A model generated the notes under the pieces. It saw only the letters and a list, made by a program, of their open reading frames with translations, made no database searches and had not been told where the DNA came from. The translations under genes and the position numbers were made by a program. From assembly GCA_026417715.1 (NCBI GenBank), contig JAOACU010000109.1, positions 1 through 9,038 on the forward strand: DNA of 9,038 nucleotides, in the 5' to 3' direction. Positions 1 through 6,093 of the stretch are shown here, one piece after another; the stretch's first letter is position 1; each line of letters begins with the position of its first letter. This DNA is from Anaerolineae bacterium. GTDB lineage: Bacteria; Chloroflexota; Anaerolineae; UBA4142.

Positions 1-72
1 CTGGGCGTGTTTCGCTGGTGCGATTGGCGCGCGCGCGAATCTGGTTTGATTGATCGAGTAACTAACTATTGA
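1..72 (+). CDS. possible 3' end of an unidentified upstream gene (partial)
   Basis: Frame 1 is open from the first base to a TGA at 70-72 and would encode about 23 residues ending RESGLIDRVTNY; the other two plus frames close earlier, in mid-region. The TGA overlaps the start of the purine-rich ribosome-binding stretch of the next gene and lies 11 bases before its ATG. That is the usual geometry of co-transcribed genes. The fragment is too short to name a family, and an open frame of this size could occur by chance in GC-rich DNA, so this is a weak call. Confidence 0.3.
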   Translation: MGVFRWCDWRARESGLIDRVTNY

Positions 73-77
73 AAGGA
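72..77 (+). promoter_or_regulatory. Shine-Dalgarno site deciding the nitroreductase start
   Basis: AAAGGA lies 6 bases before the ATG at 84 (9 before the second ATG at 87). It argues against the TTG at 69, which would lie upstream of this site and have no ribosome-binding sequence of its own. Confidence 0.6.
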
Positions 78-83
78 ATCGTT

Positions 84-848
84 ATGATGAACCCCACCCT
101 TGATGTCATTCACGCGCACGGCTCTGTCCGCGCGTACAAACCCGATCCTGTACCCGACGCGCTACTCGAAACAATCGTGCGTGCCGCACAGTGCGCGTCC
201 ACCTCGTCGAACTTGCAAACGTACTCGGTGATCGCAGTGACGGACGCGGCAAAACGCGCGCGGCTTGCCGAGTTGTGCGGAAAGCAAGCGCACGTCGCGC
301 AAGCCCCCCTCTTTCTCGCGTGGTGCGCTGACCTTGCGCGCTTGGAGCGCGTGTGTGCGTTGCGTGGTTACACCCAAGTCACCGAGTATGTCGAGAACTT
401 TTTGATCGCCGCGCTCGATGCGGTGATTGCCGCGCAAAATGCCGCACTCGCCGCCGAATCGCTGGGCTTGGGCATTTGTTACATCGGTTCGATTCGCAAC
501 AATCCGCGTGAGGTGATCGAACTACTCGAATTACCGCGCCTGGTTTTCCCAGTGACTGGGATGACTGTGGGCTATCCTGAAAAACCACCACCTTTGCGTC
601 CGCGCCTGCCACTCGAAGCGATTCTACATCGCGAATGTTACAATTCCGATCAAGACCGCGCGCTGTACGAGTACGATCGCGCGATGGCAGCCACCGGCAT
701 CTACAATCAACGCCAAGTGCCGGTGCCCGGCAAGCCAGGGGAAATGGAAGATTACGGTTGGCTGGAGCATACCGCGCGGCGCGTCTCGCAACCCACGCGC
801 ACACACTTGCGCCAAGTGCTCCAAGAACAGGGTTTTGCACTCAAATAA
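84..848 (+). CDS. nfsA: NfsA-like NADPH-dependent FMN nitroreductase
   Basis: Predicted 254-residue soluble flavoprotein of the nitroreductase superfamily, closest in recalled pattern to E. coli NfsA (240 residues), which reduces nitroaromatics and quinones with NADPH by two-electron steps. Features visible in order: the N-terminal FMN phosphate-binding type stretch HGSVRAYKPDP (12-22); the Ser-rich ASTSSNLQ segment (38-45) matching the NfsA SSSSFLQ region; HVAQAP..L..CADLAR (70-86); the conserved AAESLGLGICYIGSIRNNP (123-141); and LRPRLP (171-176), where NfsA has LKPRLP, so a flavin-contacting Lys is replaced by Arg. The C-terminal part is family-like but divergent. The ATG at 84 is preferred over TTG 69 because of the AAAGGA before it. 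It may be co-transcribed with the gene ending at 72, and it converges on the MFS gene with only a hairpin between them. The family is secure; the true substrate is unknown. Confidence 0.88.
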   Translation: MMNPTLDVIHAHGSVRAYKPDPVPDALLETIVRAAQCASTSSNLQTYSVIAVTDAAKRARLAELCGKQAHVAQAPLFLAWCADLARLERVCALRGYTQVTEYVENFLIAALDAVIAAQNAALAAESLGLGICYIGSIRNNPREVIELLELPRLVFPVTGMTVGYPEKPPPLRPRLPLEAILHRECYNSDQDRALYEYDRAMAATGIYNQRQVPVPGKPGEMEDYGWLEHTARRVSQPTRTHLRQVLQEQGFALK

Positions 849-850
849 AA

Positions 851-880
851 ACTGTCCCCGACTTTTCAGTCGGGGACAGT
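851..880. terminator. perfect 13-bp hairpin between convergent genes, likely bidirectional terminator
   Basis: Arms 851-863 and 868-880 are exact reverse complements (ACTGTCCCCGACT and AGTCGGGGACAGT) around the 4-base loop TTTC. Read on the minus strand, the stem is followed at once by TTTTATTT, a good U-tract, so it best terminates the MFS transcript. On the plus strand the A-rich run lies before the stem and the following sequence is TCTGTAC, a poor U-tract. The CTGTCCCC-containing palindrome also resembles REP-type elements that RAYT transposases mobilise in many genomes; no such transposase lies in the window. Confidence 0.75.
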
Positions 881-907
881 TCTGTACAAAAAACAATCCG
901 CTTTGCG

Positions 908-2164
908 CTAATGCACCAAGGCACGTTCGCGACGCATCCACAACGTCTCAGGCATTGTTATCAACAATGGCATCCGTACTACCAAATCAATCGCTATGAA
1001 AGCAACAAATACAAACGACGGTCCCAGATAATCCCAGATAATTCCCGCAAGTGCGGTACAACTGGCGCTGACCAGCATCTTGGTCAAACGCGCAATGCCG
1101 ATCCAGCGTCCCATTTGTTCTGCGGGCACTAGTTCGCGTTCCATTGCCGCCGCGATCGGACCAGTGATGTAGAAAAAACCTTGTAGCGCACCCGCAACCA
1201 GAAGAAAAAATGGATGCGGTACGGCAACAAGTATGACATTCGAAAGCCAAAAGAGGGGAATGGTCACGTACAAAATTCGCTTACGTCCCAAACGATCCGC
1301 CAAACGTCCCAAGGGGATCGCAAAAACAATCGAAGTGAGTGCCGCGCTGGTAACCATCGCCGCAAGAATGAACTCGTTGGCATCTTTGTACTCGTGCGCG
1401 AACACTGGCGAAAATGGAAAAACCATTCCCATAGGTAACATTCCTACCGATGCGATACCCAACCAACGCTTCAAGTGATGTCCCTCGCGAAAAACCTCCT
1501 GAAGATCGTGCCACACATTCGGCGCCGTTGTTCGCGCGCGCTGTCCTGGTAGATTCGACAACTGGGTCTGAACGATAACGAATGTCCCAAGTGTGAAGAG
1601 AAACGCCAAGAAAAACAACGGTCGAATACCAGAAACGGTGACTCCGCCAAACGTTACCACAAGCATTGCACCCAGAACGGGACCGATGATGCCCAACAAG
1701 CCCGCGCCAAACGTTTCGCAAATCATCATTCCCGTTGCGCGATCGCGATTCGCCAGACAGACTCCACACACCGTCGCGCAACTTTGGATGCTCACCGAAA
1801 AGCCAATCCAATACGCGAGCATCGCACCAAAAGCAATCGTCCAATCGTGCGCGAATCCGTACGTCAGATACGCGACGGCAAGCATTCCGATTCCCGCCAA
1901 GTAAATTTTCTTGGGTCCAATCTGGACAATGTACCAACCGATGAACGGCGCCATCAAACCGCCTAACACCATCCCCAGACTGATGATCAAACCCAACTGT
2001 GTCTTACTCGCTCCCAATGCCACGATGTAAATGGAAAGATAGGGCAAGACCATCTGGTACGCCAAACGATCCATCGAAGTTCGCAATACCGTCACTTGCC
2101 AATCGCGCGCCTGACGTTGTAGGAAAGCAATCCATTTGGAAAAAGAAAAAGTTTGTCGCCACAT
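908..2164 (-). CDS. MFS transporter, substrate unknown
   Basis: Predicted 418-residue inner-membrane permease of the major facilitator superfamily, of usual length for a 12-helix member. Hydrophobic segments appear in two halves (about residues 33-200 and 235-405) separated by a polar, charged loop (about 202-233). The second half carries a clear motif A-type loop, GRLADRLGRKRI (286-297), between its second and third helices; the matching loop in the first half (GWYIVQIGPKK, 76-86) is degenerate. ERELVPAEQMGRWIGI (342-357) resembles a conserved segment of drug/sugar-type MFS proteins. Export or uptake cannot be told. The start is uncertain: the ATG at 2164 has no good Shine-Dalgarno sequence, and the next in-frame Met (residue 31) has none either. 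The gene is last of the minus-strand series, 114 bases after the DUF554 gene, and probably ends at the hairpin at 851-880. Confidence 0.85.
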   Translation of the reverse strand: MWRQTFSFSKWIAFLQRQARDWQVTVLRTSMDRLAYQMVLPYLSIYIVALGASKTQLGLIISLGMVLGGLMAPFIGWYIVQIGPKKIYLAGIGMLAVAYLTYGFAHDWTIAFGAMLAYWIGFSVSIQSCATVCGVCLANRDRATGMMICETFGAGLLGIIGPVLGAMLVVTFGGVTVSGIRPLFFLAFLFTLGTFVIVQTQLSNLPGQRARTTAPNVWHDLQEVFREGHHLKRWLGIASVGMLPMGMVFPFSPVFAHEYKDANEFILAAMVTSAALTSIVFAIPLGRLADRLGRKRILYVTIPLFWLSNVILVAVPHPFFLLVAGALQGFFYITGPIAAAMERELVPAEQMGRWIGIARLTKMLVSASCTALAGIIWDYLGPSFVFVAFIAIDLVVRMPLLITMPETLWMRRERALVH

Positions 2165-2278
2165 TTTTGTTTTGGGAACAACTAACGTTATTGGATGTGA
2201 AATAAGGGTTTCCGTCCACTAAGGTCACGAAAAAATCGTAGAAACTTGGTGGTGCGTGGAGAAAAAAGGTGTATGGTA

Positions 2279-2995
2279 CTAGAATGAAATGCCCAGCAAG
2301 GTAAGCACACTAACAATTAAAGGCGCGATGAAAATTGCGGGGAGTAAATTGCCCACGCGCACCGGCTTTAAATCGAGCAAGATCAAACCGATGCCCAGAA
2401 TCAATACGCCACCCGTTGCCGTCATCTCGATCACCCAAGGAGTCGTGCGCGTGACCGCACCGAGCGCGCTACCAAAGAGCATCGCCGTAAGACTAATGCC
2501 ACCTTGCACAACGAAGACGGTCAGCGCGGCAAACGCCACACCGATTCCAAGTGTGGAAGCAAACGCCAGCCCTGCAAAACCATCGAGCATAGATTTGATG
2601 GCAAGCAAAGTGTAATCACCCACCAAGCCGTCTTGAATCGAACCGAGGATCGTCATCGGTCCGACGCAAAAGACGAGCGAGGCAGTGACAAAGCCGCGTG
2701 TGAATGTACCCGTTTGTTCGCCACGTGCAAAGCGCGCTTCTAGCATCTGTCCCAACGCATCGAGTCGCGCCTGCACGTGCAACCACTCACCCAAGATTCC
2801 ACCAACCAGAACACTCGCGAGGACGATGAGAATGTTGCGCGTGCCCAATGCCATTTGGACACCGATGACCAGAGTCATCAAGCCGATGCCATGCATCACC
2901 GTCTCGCGCATTGGATTGGGCAAACGCGCGCCCAGCCGCGCGCCCAGTGTGCCTCCGATGATAACGGTGATCACGTTGAGTAAAGTGCCGATCAT
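2279..2995 (-). CDS. DUF554 family membrane protein (YdfK/YqgA-like)
   Basis: Predicted 238-residue polytopic membrane protein of the DUF554 family, whose function is not established. Diagnostic features: an N-terminus MIGTLLNVITVIIGGTLGA (1-19) typical of the family; then FCVGPMTILGSIQDGL (109-124); the following GDYTLLAIKSMLDGFAGLAFA (127-147); and a Gly-rich hydrophobic C-terminal half. About six or seven hydrophobic segments are visible. I use the ATG at 2995 because AAAGGGG lies 5 bases before it and the family N-terminus begins there. A GTG ten codons upstream (3025) overlaps the cdd stop codon as GTGA and would be coupled to cdd, so it remains an alternative. Close spacing to cdd suggests one transcript. 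No strong terminator follows it. Confidence 0.88.
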   Translation of the reverse strand: MIGTLLNVITVIIGGTLGARLGARLPNPMRETVMHGIGLMTLVIGVQMALGTRNILIVLASVLVGGILGEWLHVQARLDALGQMLEARFARGEQTGTFTRGFVTASLVFCVGPMTILGSIQDGLVGDYTLLAIKSMLDGFAGLAFASTLGIGVAFAALTVFVVQGGISLTAMLFGSALGAVTRTTPWVIEMTATGGVLILGIGLILLDLKPVRVGNLLPAIFIAPLIVSVLTLLGISF

Positions 2996-3000
2996 TTTTT

Positions 3001-3007
3001 CCCCTTT
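3001..3007 (-). promoter_or_regulatory. Shine-Dalgarno site for the DUF554 gene
   Basis: Read on the minus strand this is AAAGGGG, 5 bases before the ATG at 2995. It supports that ATG over the GTG at 3025. It lies between the cdd stop and the ATG, so the gene can be translated independently of cdd. Confidence 0.6.
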
Positions 3008-3021
3008 GCCAACAAACATAC

Positions 3022-3441
3022 TCACACACTTGGTTTGCGTTGCAAATCCCGCGCGCCAAACCGATCGGGTAAAATCTCTCGCATTCGATACGTTTTGCGT
3101 CGCTTGCCACGCGCAGATGCTAACACGATGATCGCCTCATCATCAGCGAATTCCGAAAACACTTGGCGACACGCGCCGCACGGCGAACCCAGATTCGATG
3201 TGACAACGACCATCGCAACGAGTTCACGTTCGCCTTCGGACACTGCCTTGAAAATGGCGACGCGTTCCGCGCACAAACCGCTGGGATACGCCGCGTTCTC
3301 GATGTTGCATCCCGTGTACACTTTGCCCGATTTCGCGAGCACCGCCGCGCCCACCGCGTAACGCGAGTATGGCGCGTACGCGCGCTTGCGCGCCGCGCGC
3401 GCCAGCGCGATTAACTTTTCAATGTCCCTGTTTTTTGTCAT
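3022..3441 (-). CDS. cdd: cytidine deaminase
   Basis: Predicted 139-residue cytoplasmic enzyme that deaminates cytidine and deoxycytidine to uridine and deoxyuridine in pyrimidine salvage. The length fits the small homotetrameric class. Catalytic and zinc residues are all visible: TGCNIENAAY (43-52) for nucleoside binding; C-A-E at 57-59, with Cys57 as zinc ligand and Glu59 as proton shuttle; and PCGACRQ (87-93), with Cys88 and Cys91 as the other two ligands. APYSRYAVGAA (23-33) is the usual N-terminal motif. Its stop overlaps a possible GTG start of the DUF554 gene by 4 bases. The preceding CBS-domain gene is 90 bases away, separated by a tandem-repeat array that ends just before the ATG. 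A cdd gene beside a CorC-like gene recalls the ybeY-cdd-era clusters of other bacteria. Confidence 0.95.
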   Translation of the reverse strand: MTKNRDIEKLIALARAARKRAYAPYSRYAVGAAVLAKSGKVYTGCNIENAAYPSGLCAERVAIFKAVSEGERELVAMVVVTSNLGSPCGACRQVFSEFADDEAIIVLASARGKRRKTYRMREILPDRFGARDLQRKPSV

Positions 3442-3447
3442 CTATCT

Positions 3448-3540
3448 CGTATTCCGTATTGCGTATTCCGTTCACTGAACACCGAACACTGAACACTGAA
3501 CACTGTCCTACTGTCCCACTGTCCCACTGTCTCACTGCTC
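3448..3540. repeat. tandem array in the CBS gene/cdd gap: 7-bp units shifting to 8-bp units
   Basis: Three blocks run end to end. 3448-3468 holds three units of CGTATT followed by C or G. 3474-3501 holds four units of ACTGAAC, one with a single change (ACCGAAC). 3510-3533 holds three 8-bp units of ACTGTCCC, the last ACTGTCTC, fading into ACTGCTCAC. The right end runs into the 3' end of the CBS gene, so its stop codon (3532-3534) and last residues (DSEQ) come from repeat sequence. The left end stops 7 bases short of the cdd start codon. Confidence 0.9.
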
Positions 3541-4692
3541 ACTATCCACCACCCGCGCTACCCGCACCTTCTTGATTCGTCGCCCGATGACATTCAACAC
3601 TTCGATTGTCACATTGCCCACGCGTACCTGGTCGCCCACCTTGGGCAATTTTTCTAGGCGTTGATACACCAAGCCGCCGAGTGTATCGCTTTCATCAGGC
3701 AAATCGAGCGCGAGCGCGTCATTCACATCACCAATCGTCGCGCGCGCGTTGAAGATTCCCTCGTTCTCACTCACTTGTTCGATGAGCGGCTCTTCGCCTG
3801 TATCGTACTCGTCCTGAATCTCGCCAACGATTTCTTCCAAGACATCTTCGATCGTGACGATGCCCGCCGTACCGCCAAATTCATCCACAACGATTGCCAT
3901 ATGTACTTTGTCGCGCTGCAACTCTTGTAACAGTTCATCCACACGTTTGGATTCAGGCACAAAATACGCGGGACGCATCAACTCGCGGAGCGATACATCC
4001 ACCTTGCCATCGCGCAAAGTTCGCAACAAATCTTTGGCGTACAACAAACCGACGATGCGATCAATGGATTCCTCATAGACCGGCAAACGCGAATGCGCGC
4101 CTTGAATCACCACATCGAGCGCGTCGCGCAAGGGCGTCTCGACTTCGACGGCGACAACATCAATGCGCGGCACCATAATCTCGCGCGTCAACGTGCGATC
4201 CAATTGCAAGATGCCGCTAATCATCGCGCGTTCATCCGATTCGATGAGACCGGCTTTTTCGCTCGCGTCCACCATCTGCTCGACCACCTCTTCGGGCGAT
4301 TCGACGGTGGTTGCTCCTTCACGCGCTTCAACAAGCGGCAGGAACACAACCGCATCACCCAAAAGCGGCAGCGCCAACCGTTCGATATTTCGTCGCGCGT
4401 ACACGCGCGCTAGCACTTGGACACCGCGCGCCAGCAACACCGCGCCCGCTGCACCCCACGCCGCCATCGTCACATTGCCGCTGGCGCGCGCGGATAGAAC
4501 CACCGCGAGCATCGTCGCGCCGACCACGCCGAGCAACGTGAGCACGCTACTCAGCGTACGCGCGCGATTCACGCGCGCGGCTTGTGCCACGCGGAGCGAC
4601 GACACCTCGCGCGCGAGGGTGGCAACGGTGTACCACACGCTACCCATACCGACAATTAAGAAACACACAAACCAAGCAAGGATTTCAAACAT
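3532..4692 (-). CDS. CNNM/CorC-like membrane protein with CBS pair (hemolysin C family)
   Basis: Predicted 386-residue membrane protein of the CNNM/CorC/HlyC group, which is linked to magnesium and cobalt homeostasis. From the ATG at 4692: hydrophobic helices at about 3-22, 47-67 and 75-95; a basic stretch; a CBS pair covering about 165-300, with EIMVPRIDVVAVE (171-183), HSRLPVYEESIDRIVGLLYA (200-219) and VDEFGGTAGIVTIEDVLEEI (269-288); then a CorC_HlyC domain (about 310-380) containing DESDTLGGLVYQRL. The N-terminal ~120 residues are short and lack the usual DUF21 signature near the first helix (NGFFAASE-like), so the membrane domain is reduced or divergent. The ATG at 4692 is chosen over GTG 4704, which lies inside a repeat array; neither has a clear Shine-Dalgarno sequence. 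It follows glmU by 36 bases. Transport activity is inferred from the family and is uncertain with this N-terminus. Confidence 0.85.
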   Translation of the reverse strand: MFEILAWFVCFLIVGMGSVWYTVATLAREVSSLRVAQAARVNRARTLSSVLTLLGVVGATMLAVVLSARASGNVTMAAWGAAGAVLLARGVQVLARVYARRNIERLALPLLGDAVVFLPLVEAREGATTVESPEEVVEQMVDASEKAGLIESDERAMISGILQLDRTLTREIMVPRIDVVAVEVETPLRDALDVVIQGAHSRLPVYEESIDRIVGLLYAKDLLRTLRDGKVDVSLRELMRPAYFVPESKRVDELLQELQRDKVHMAIVVDEFGGTAGIVTIEDVLEEIVGEIQDEYDTGEEPLIEQVSENEGIFNARATIGDVNDALALDLPDESDTLGGLVYQRLEKLPKVGDQVRVGNVTIEVLNVIGRRIKKVRVARVVDSEQ

Positions 4693-4734
4693 ATCACGTA
4701 TCACGTATTGCGTATCACGTATTGCGTATTACGT
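4693..4734. repeat. six exact-length heptamer units filling the glmU/CBS gene gap
   Basis: Six consecutive 7-bp units (ATCACGT, ATCACGT, ATTGCGT, ATCACGT, ATTGCGT, ATTACGT on the plus strand) occupy exactly 42 bases. CGT is invariant; only positions 3 and 4 vary. The array begins at the base next to the CBS-gene ATG and ends inside the last codons of glmU, whose TAA (4729-4731) and final Thr codon are repeat-derived. Rotated, its unit CGTATTG is shared with the array at 3448-3468. Confidence 0.95.
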
Positions 4735-6093
4735 GAGTTTGCGGATGACGCGCGCCGGCACACATACCGCGCGCGAATCGGGAGGCACGTCCTTGTTCAC
4801 GACTGAACCCGCGCCGGTGCGTGCGCGCGCGCCAATCGTCACCGGCGCTACGAGCATCGTATCGCTACCGATAAAGGCATTCTCACCAATGATTGTGCGA
4901 TGCTTTTGTCTGCCATCGAAATTACACGTGATCGTTCCCGCACCAATGTTGACGTGCGCGCCTAGTTCCGCATCGCCGATGTAACTGAAATGCCCAATGT
5001 GTGTGCCTTCTCCAATCGAGGAATTTTTCACTTCGCCAAAATTGCCGATGTACACCTCGCGCGCAATCACCGTGCCCGCGCGCAAGCGCGCATACGGTCC
5101 GATGCGGACGCGCTCGGCGATGCGCGATTCAGTAACATCCGATGCAAGAATCACACACTCGTCACCCACCTGCGAATCGCGAATGATTGTGTTGGGACCG
5201 ATTCGACAATTCGCGCCGATGCGGGTCTTGCCGCGCAAGTGTGTGTTCGGTTCGATGATCGTGTCTTCGCCGATCTGCACATCGGGTTCGATGTACGCGG
5301 TGGCAGGGTCAATCAGCGTGACACCCGCGAGCATCAGCGCGGTGTTGATGCGCTCGCGCATAATCTTTTCCGCTTGGGCAAGATGTACGCGCGTGTTGAT
5401 GCCTAGCATCTCGTTCACGTCGCGCGACACAATCGCCTCGATGCGGCGCGACGCGCGCGCGGCAAAGCCGATCAAATCGGTGAGATAGTACTCACCATTG
5501 CGCGCATTCGGCTGGAGTTGCGTCAAGTGTTCCCACAACCATTCGGCATCGAAACAATAGACGCCACAGTTCAACTCGCGAATCGCCAACTGTTCGGGCG
5601 TAGCATCGCGCTCTTCCACGATGCCAATGACGCGCTGAGCATTATCGCGCACGATGCGCCCAAACGCCATCGAATCATCGGCAATGAGCGTGAGCATTGT
5701 AATCGTCGCGCGCGTGGCGCGATGATGTTGAATCAAGCGATCGAGTGTCTCGGCGCGCAACAGTGGCATATCGGCATACCATACCAAGACAGCATCGGCT
5801 TTGCCTTGCAGTGCTGCGCGCGCTTGCAAGACCGCATGCCCTGTGCCCAGTTGCTCGCGTTGTTCGACGAGTTGGAGATTGGAGATTAGAGAGTGGAGAT
5901 TAGAAAGTGTGGCGCGCACGTGATCTGCGCCGTGACCAATTACAAGAACTGTCGGGTCACACGCGATCACGCGCGCGGTTTCCAACGCGTACAACACCAT
6001 TGGTTTGCCAACGACAGGATGAAGCACCTTAGGTAACCGAGACTTCATCCGTACGCCCTGTCCTGCGGCAAGAATTACACTAGCGATCTTCAT
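4729..6093 (-). CDS. glmU: bifunctional GlcNAc-1-P uridylyltransferase / glucosamine-1-P acetyltransferase
   Basis: Predicted 454-residue cytoplasmic enzyme, normal length for GlmU, making UDP-GlcNAc from glucosamine-1-phosphate, acetyl-CoA and UTP for peptidoglycan and other envelope glycans. N-terminal uridylyltransferase (1-230): LAAGQGVRM (8-16; the usual G-x-G-T-R-M has Val for Thr), PKVLHPVVGKPM (21-32), EQLGTGHAV (80-88), the metal-binding Asp108 in YADMP, GEYYLTD (200-206), and Asn233 in GINTR as second metal ligand. The C-terminal left-handed beta-helix of hexapeptide repeats starts near 262 and carries GHFSYIGDAELG (367-378) with probable catalytic His368, then NIGAGTITCNFDG (382-394). 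The ATG at 6093 overlaps the glycosyltransferase stop as ATGA and has GAGGG 7 bases before it; a TTG at 6135 is rejected. Residues 63-74 are encoded by a tandem-repeat array. Confidence 0.95.
   Translation of the reverse strand: MKIASVILAAGQGVRMKSRLPKVLHPVVGKPMVLYALETARVIACDPTVLVIGHGADHVRATLSNLHSLISNLQLVEQREQLGTGHAVLQARAALQGKADAVLVWYADMPLLRAETLDRLIQHHRATRATITMLTLIADDSMAFGRIVRDNAQRVIGIVEERDATPEQLAIRELNCGVYCFDAEWLWEHLTQLQPNARNGEYYLTDLIGFAARASRRIEAIVSRDVNEMLGINTRVHLAQAEKIMRERINTALMLAGVTLIDPATAYIEPDVQIGEDTIIEPNTHLRGKTRIGANCRIGPNTIIRDSQVGDECVILASDVTESRIAERVRIGPYARLRAGTVIAREVYIGNFGEVKNSSIGEGTHIGHFSYIGDAELGAHVNIGAGTITCNFDGRQKHRTIIGENAFIGSDTMLVAPVTIGARARTGAGSVVNKDVPPDSRAVCVPARVIRKLT
5872..5906. repeat. 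five heptamer units inside the glmU coding sequence
   Basis: Consecutive 7-bp units on the plus strand: TTGGAGA twice, then TTAGAGA, GTGGAGA and TTAGAAA. On the coding strand they give residues 63-74 of GlmU, LSNLHSLISNLQ. In E. coli GlmU, as I recall it, the matching loop before the EQLGTGHA motif is about five residues shorter. The unit is a rotation of GGAGATT, also found in the arrays at 6879 and 8557. Confidence 0.88.

Noticed and set aside
28..40. CGCGCG-rich runs as a special signal
   Set aside because: Similar runs occur throughout the window in coding DNA (for example near 3385, 5450 and 7355) and fit general codon and composition bias.
1281..1937. 218-codon minus-strand open frame inside the MFS gene
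   Set aside because: It is a shifted frame of the transporter with Cys/Arg/Trp-rich composition and no family resemblance.
2165..2278. Promoter for the MFS gene in the 114-base gap
   Set aside because: I looked on the minus strand for -35/-10 pairs with 16-18 base spacing and found only weak matches; the short ACGA/TCGT inverted repeat at 2227-2239 is too small to call an operator.
3023..3025. GTG start of the DUF554 gene overlapping the cdd stop
   Set aside because: The GTGA overlap is tempting, but the ATG at 2995 has a good Shine-Dalgarno sequence and begins the typical family N-terminus. Kept only as an alternative.
3448..3540. CRISPR array
   Set aside because: Units are 7-8 bp and directly adjacent with no spacers; no cas genes are visible.
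4163..4984. 273-codon plus-strand open frame across the CBS and glmU genes
   Set aside because: It is antisense to two clear genes, Ser/Thr/Arg/Ala-rich, and includes peptides read from the heptamer array; a GC-rich shadow frame.
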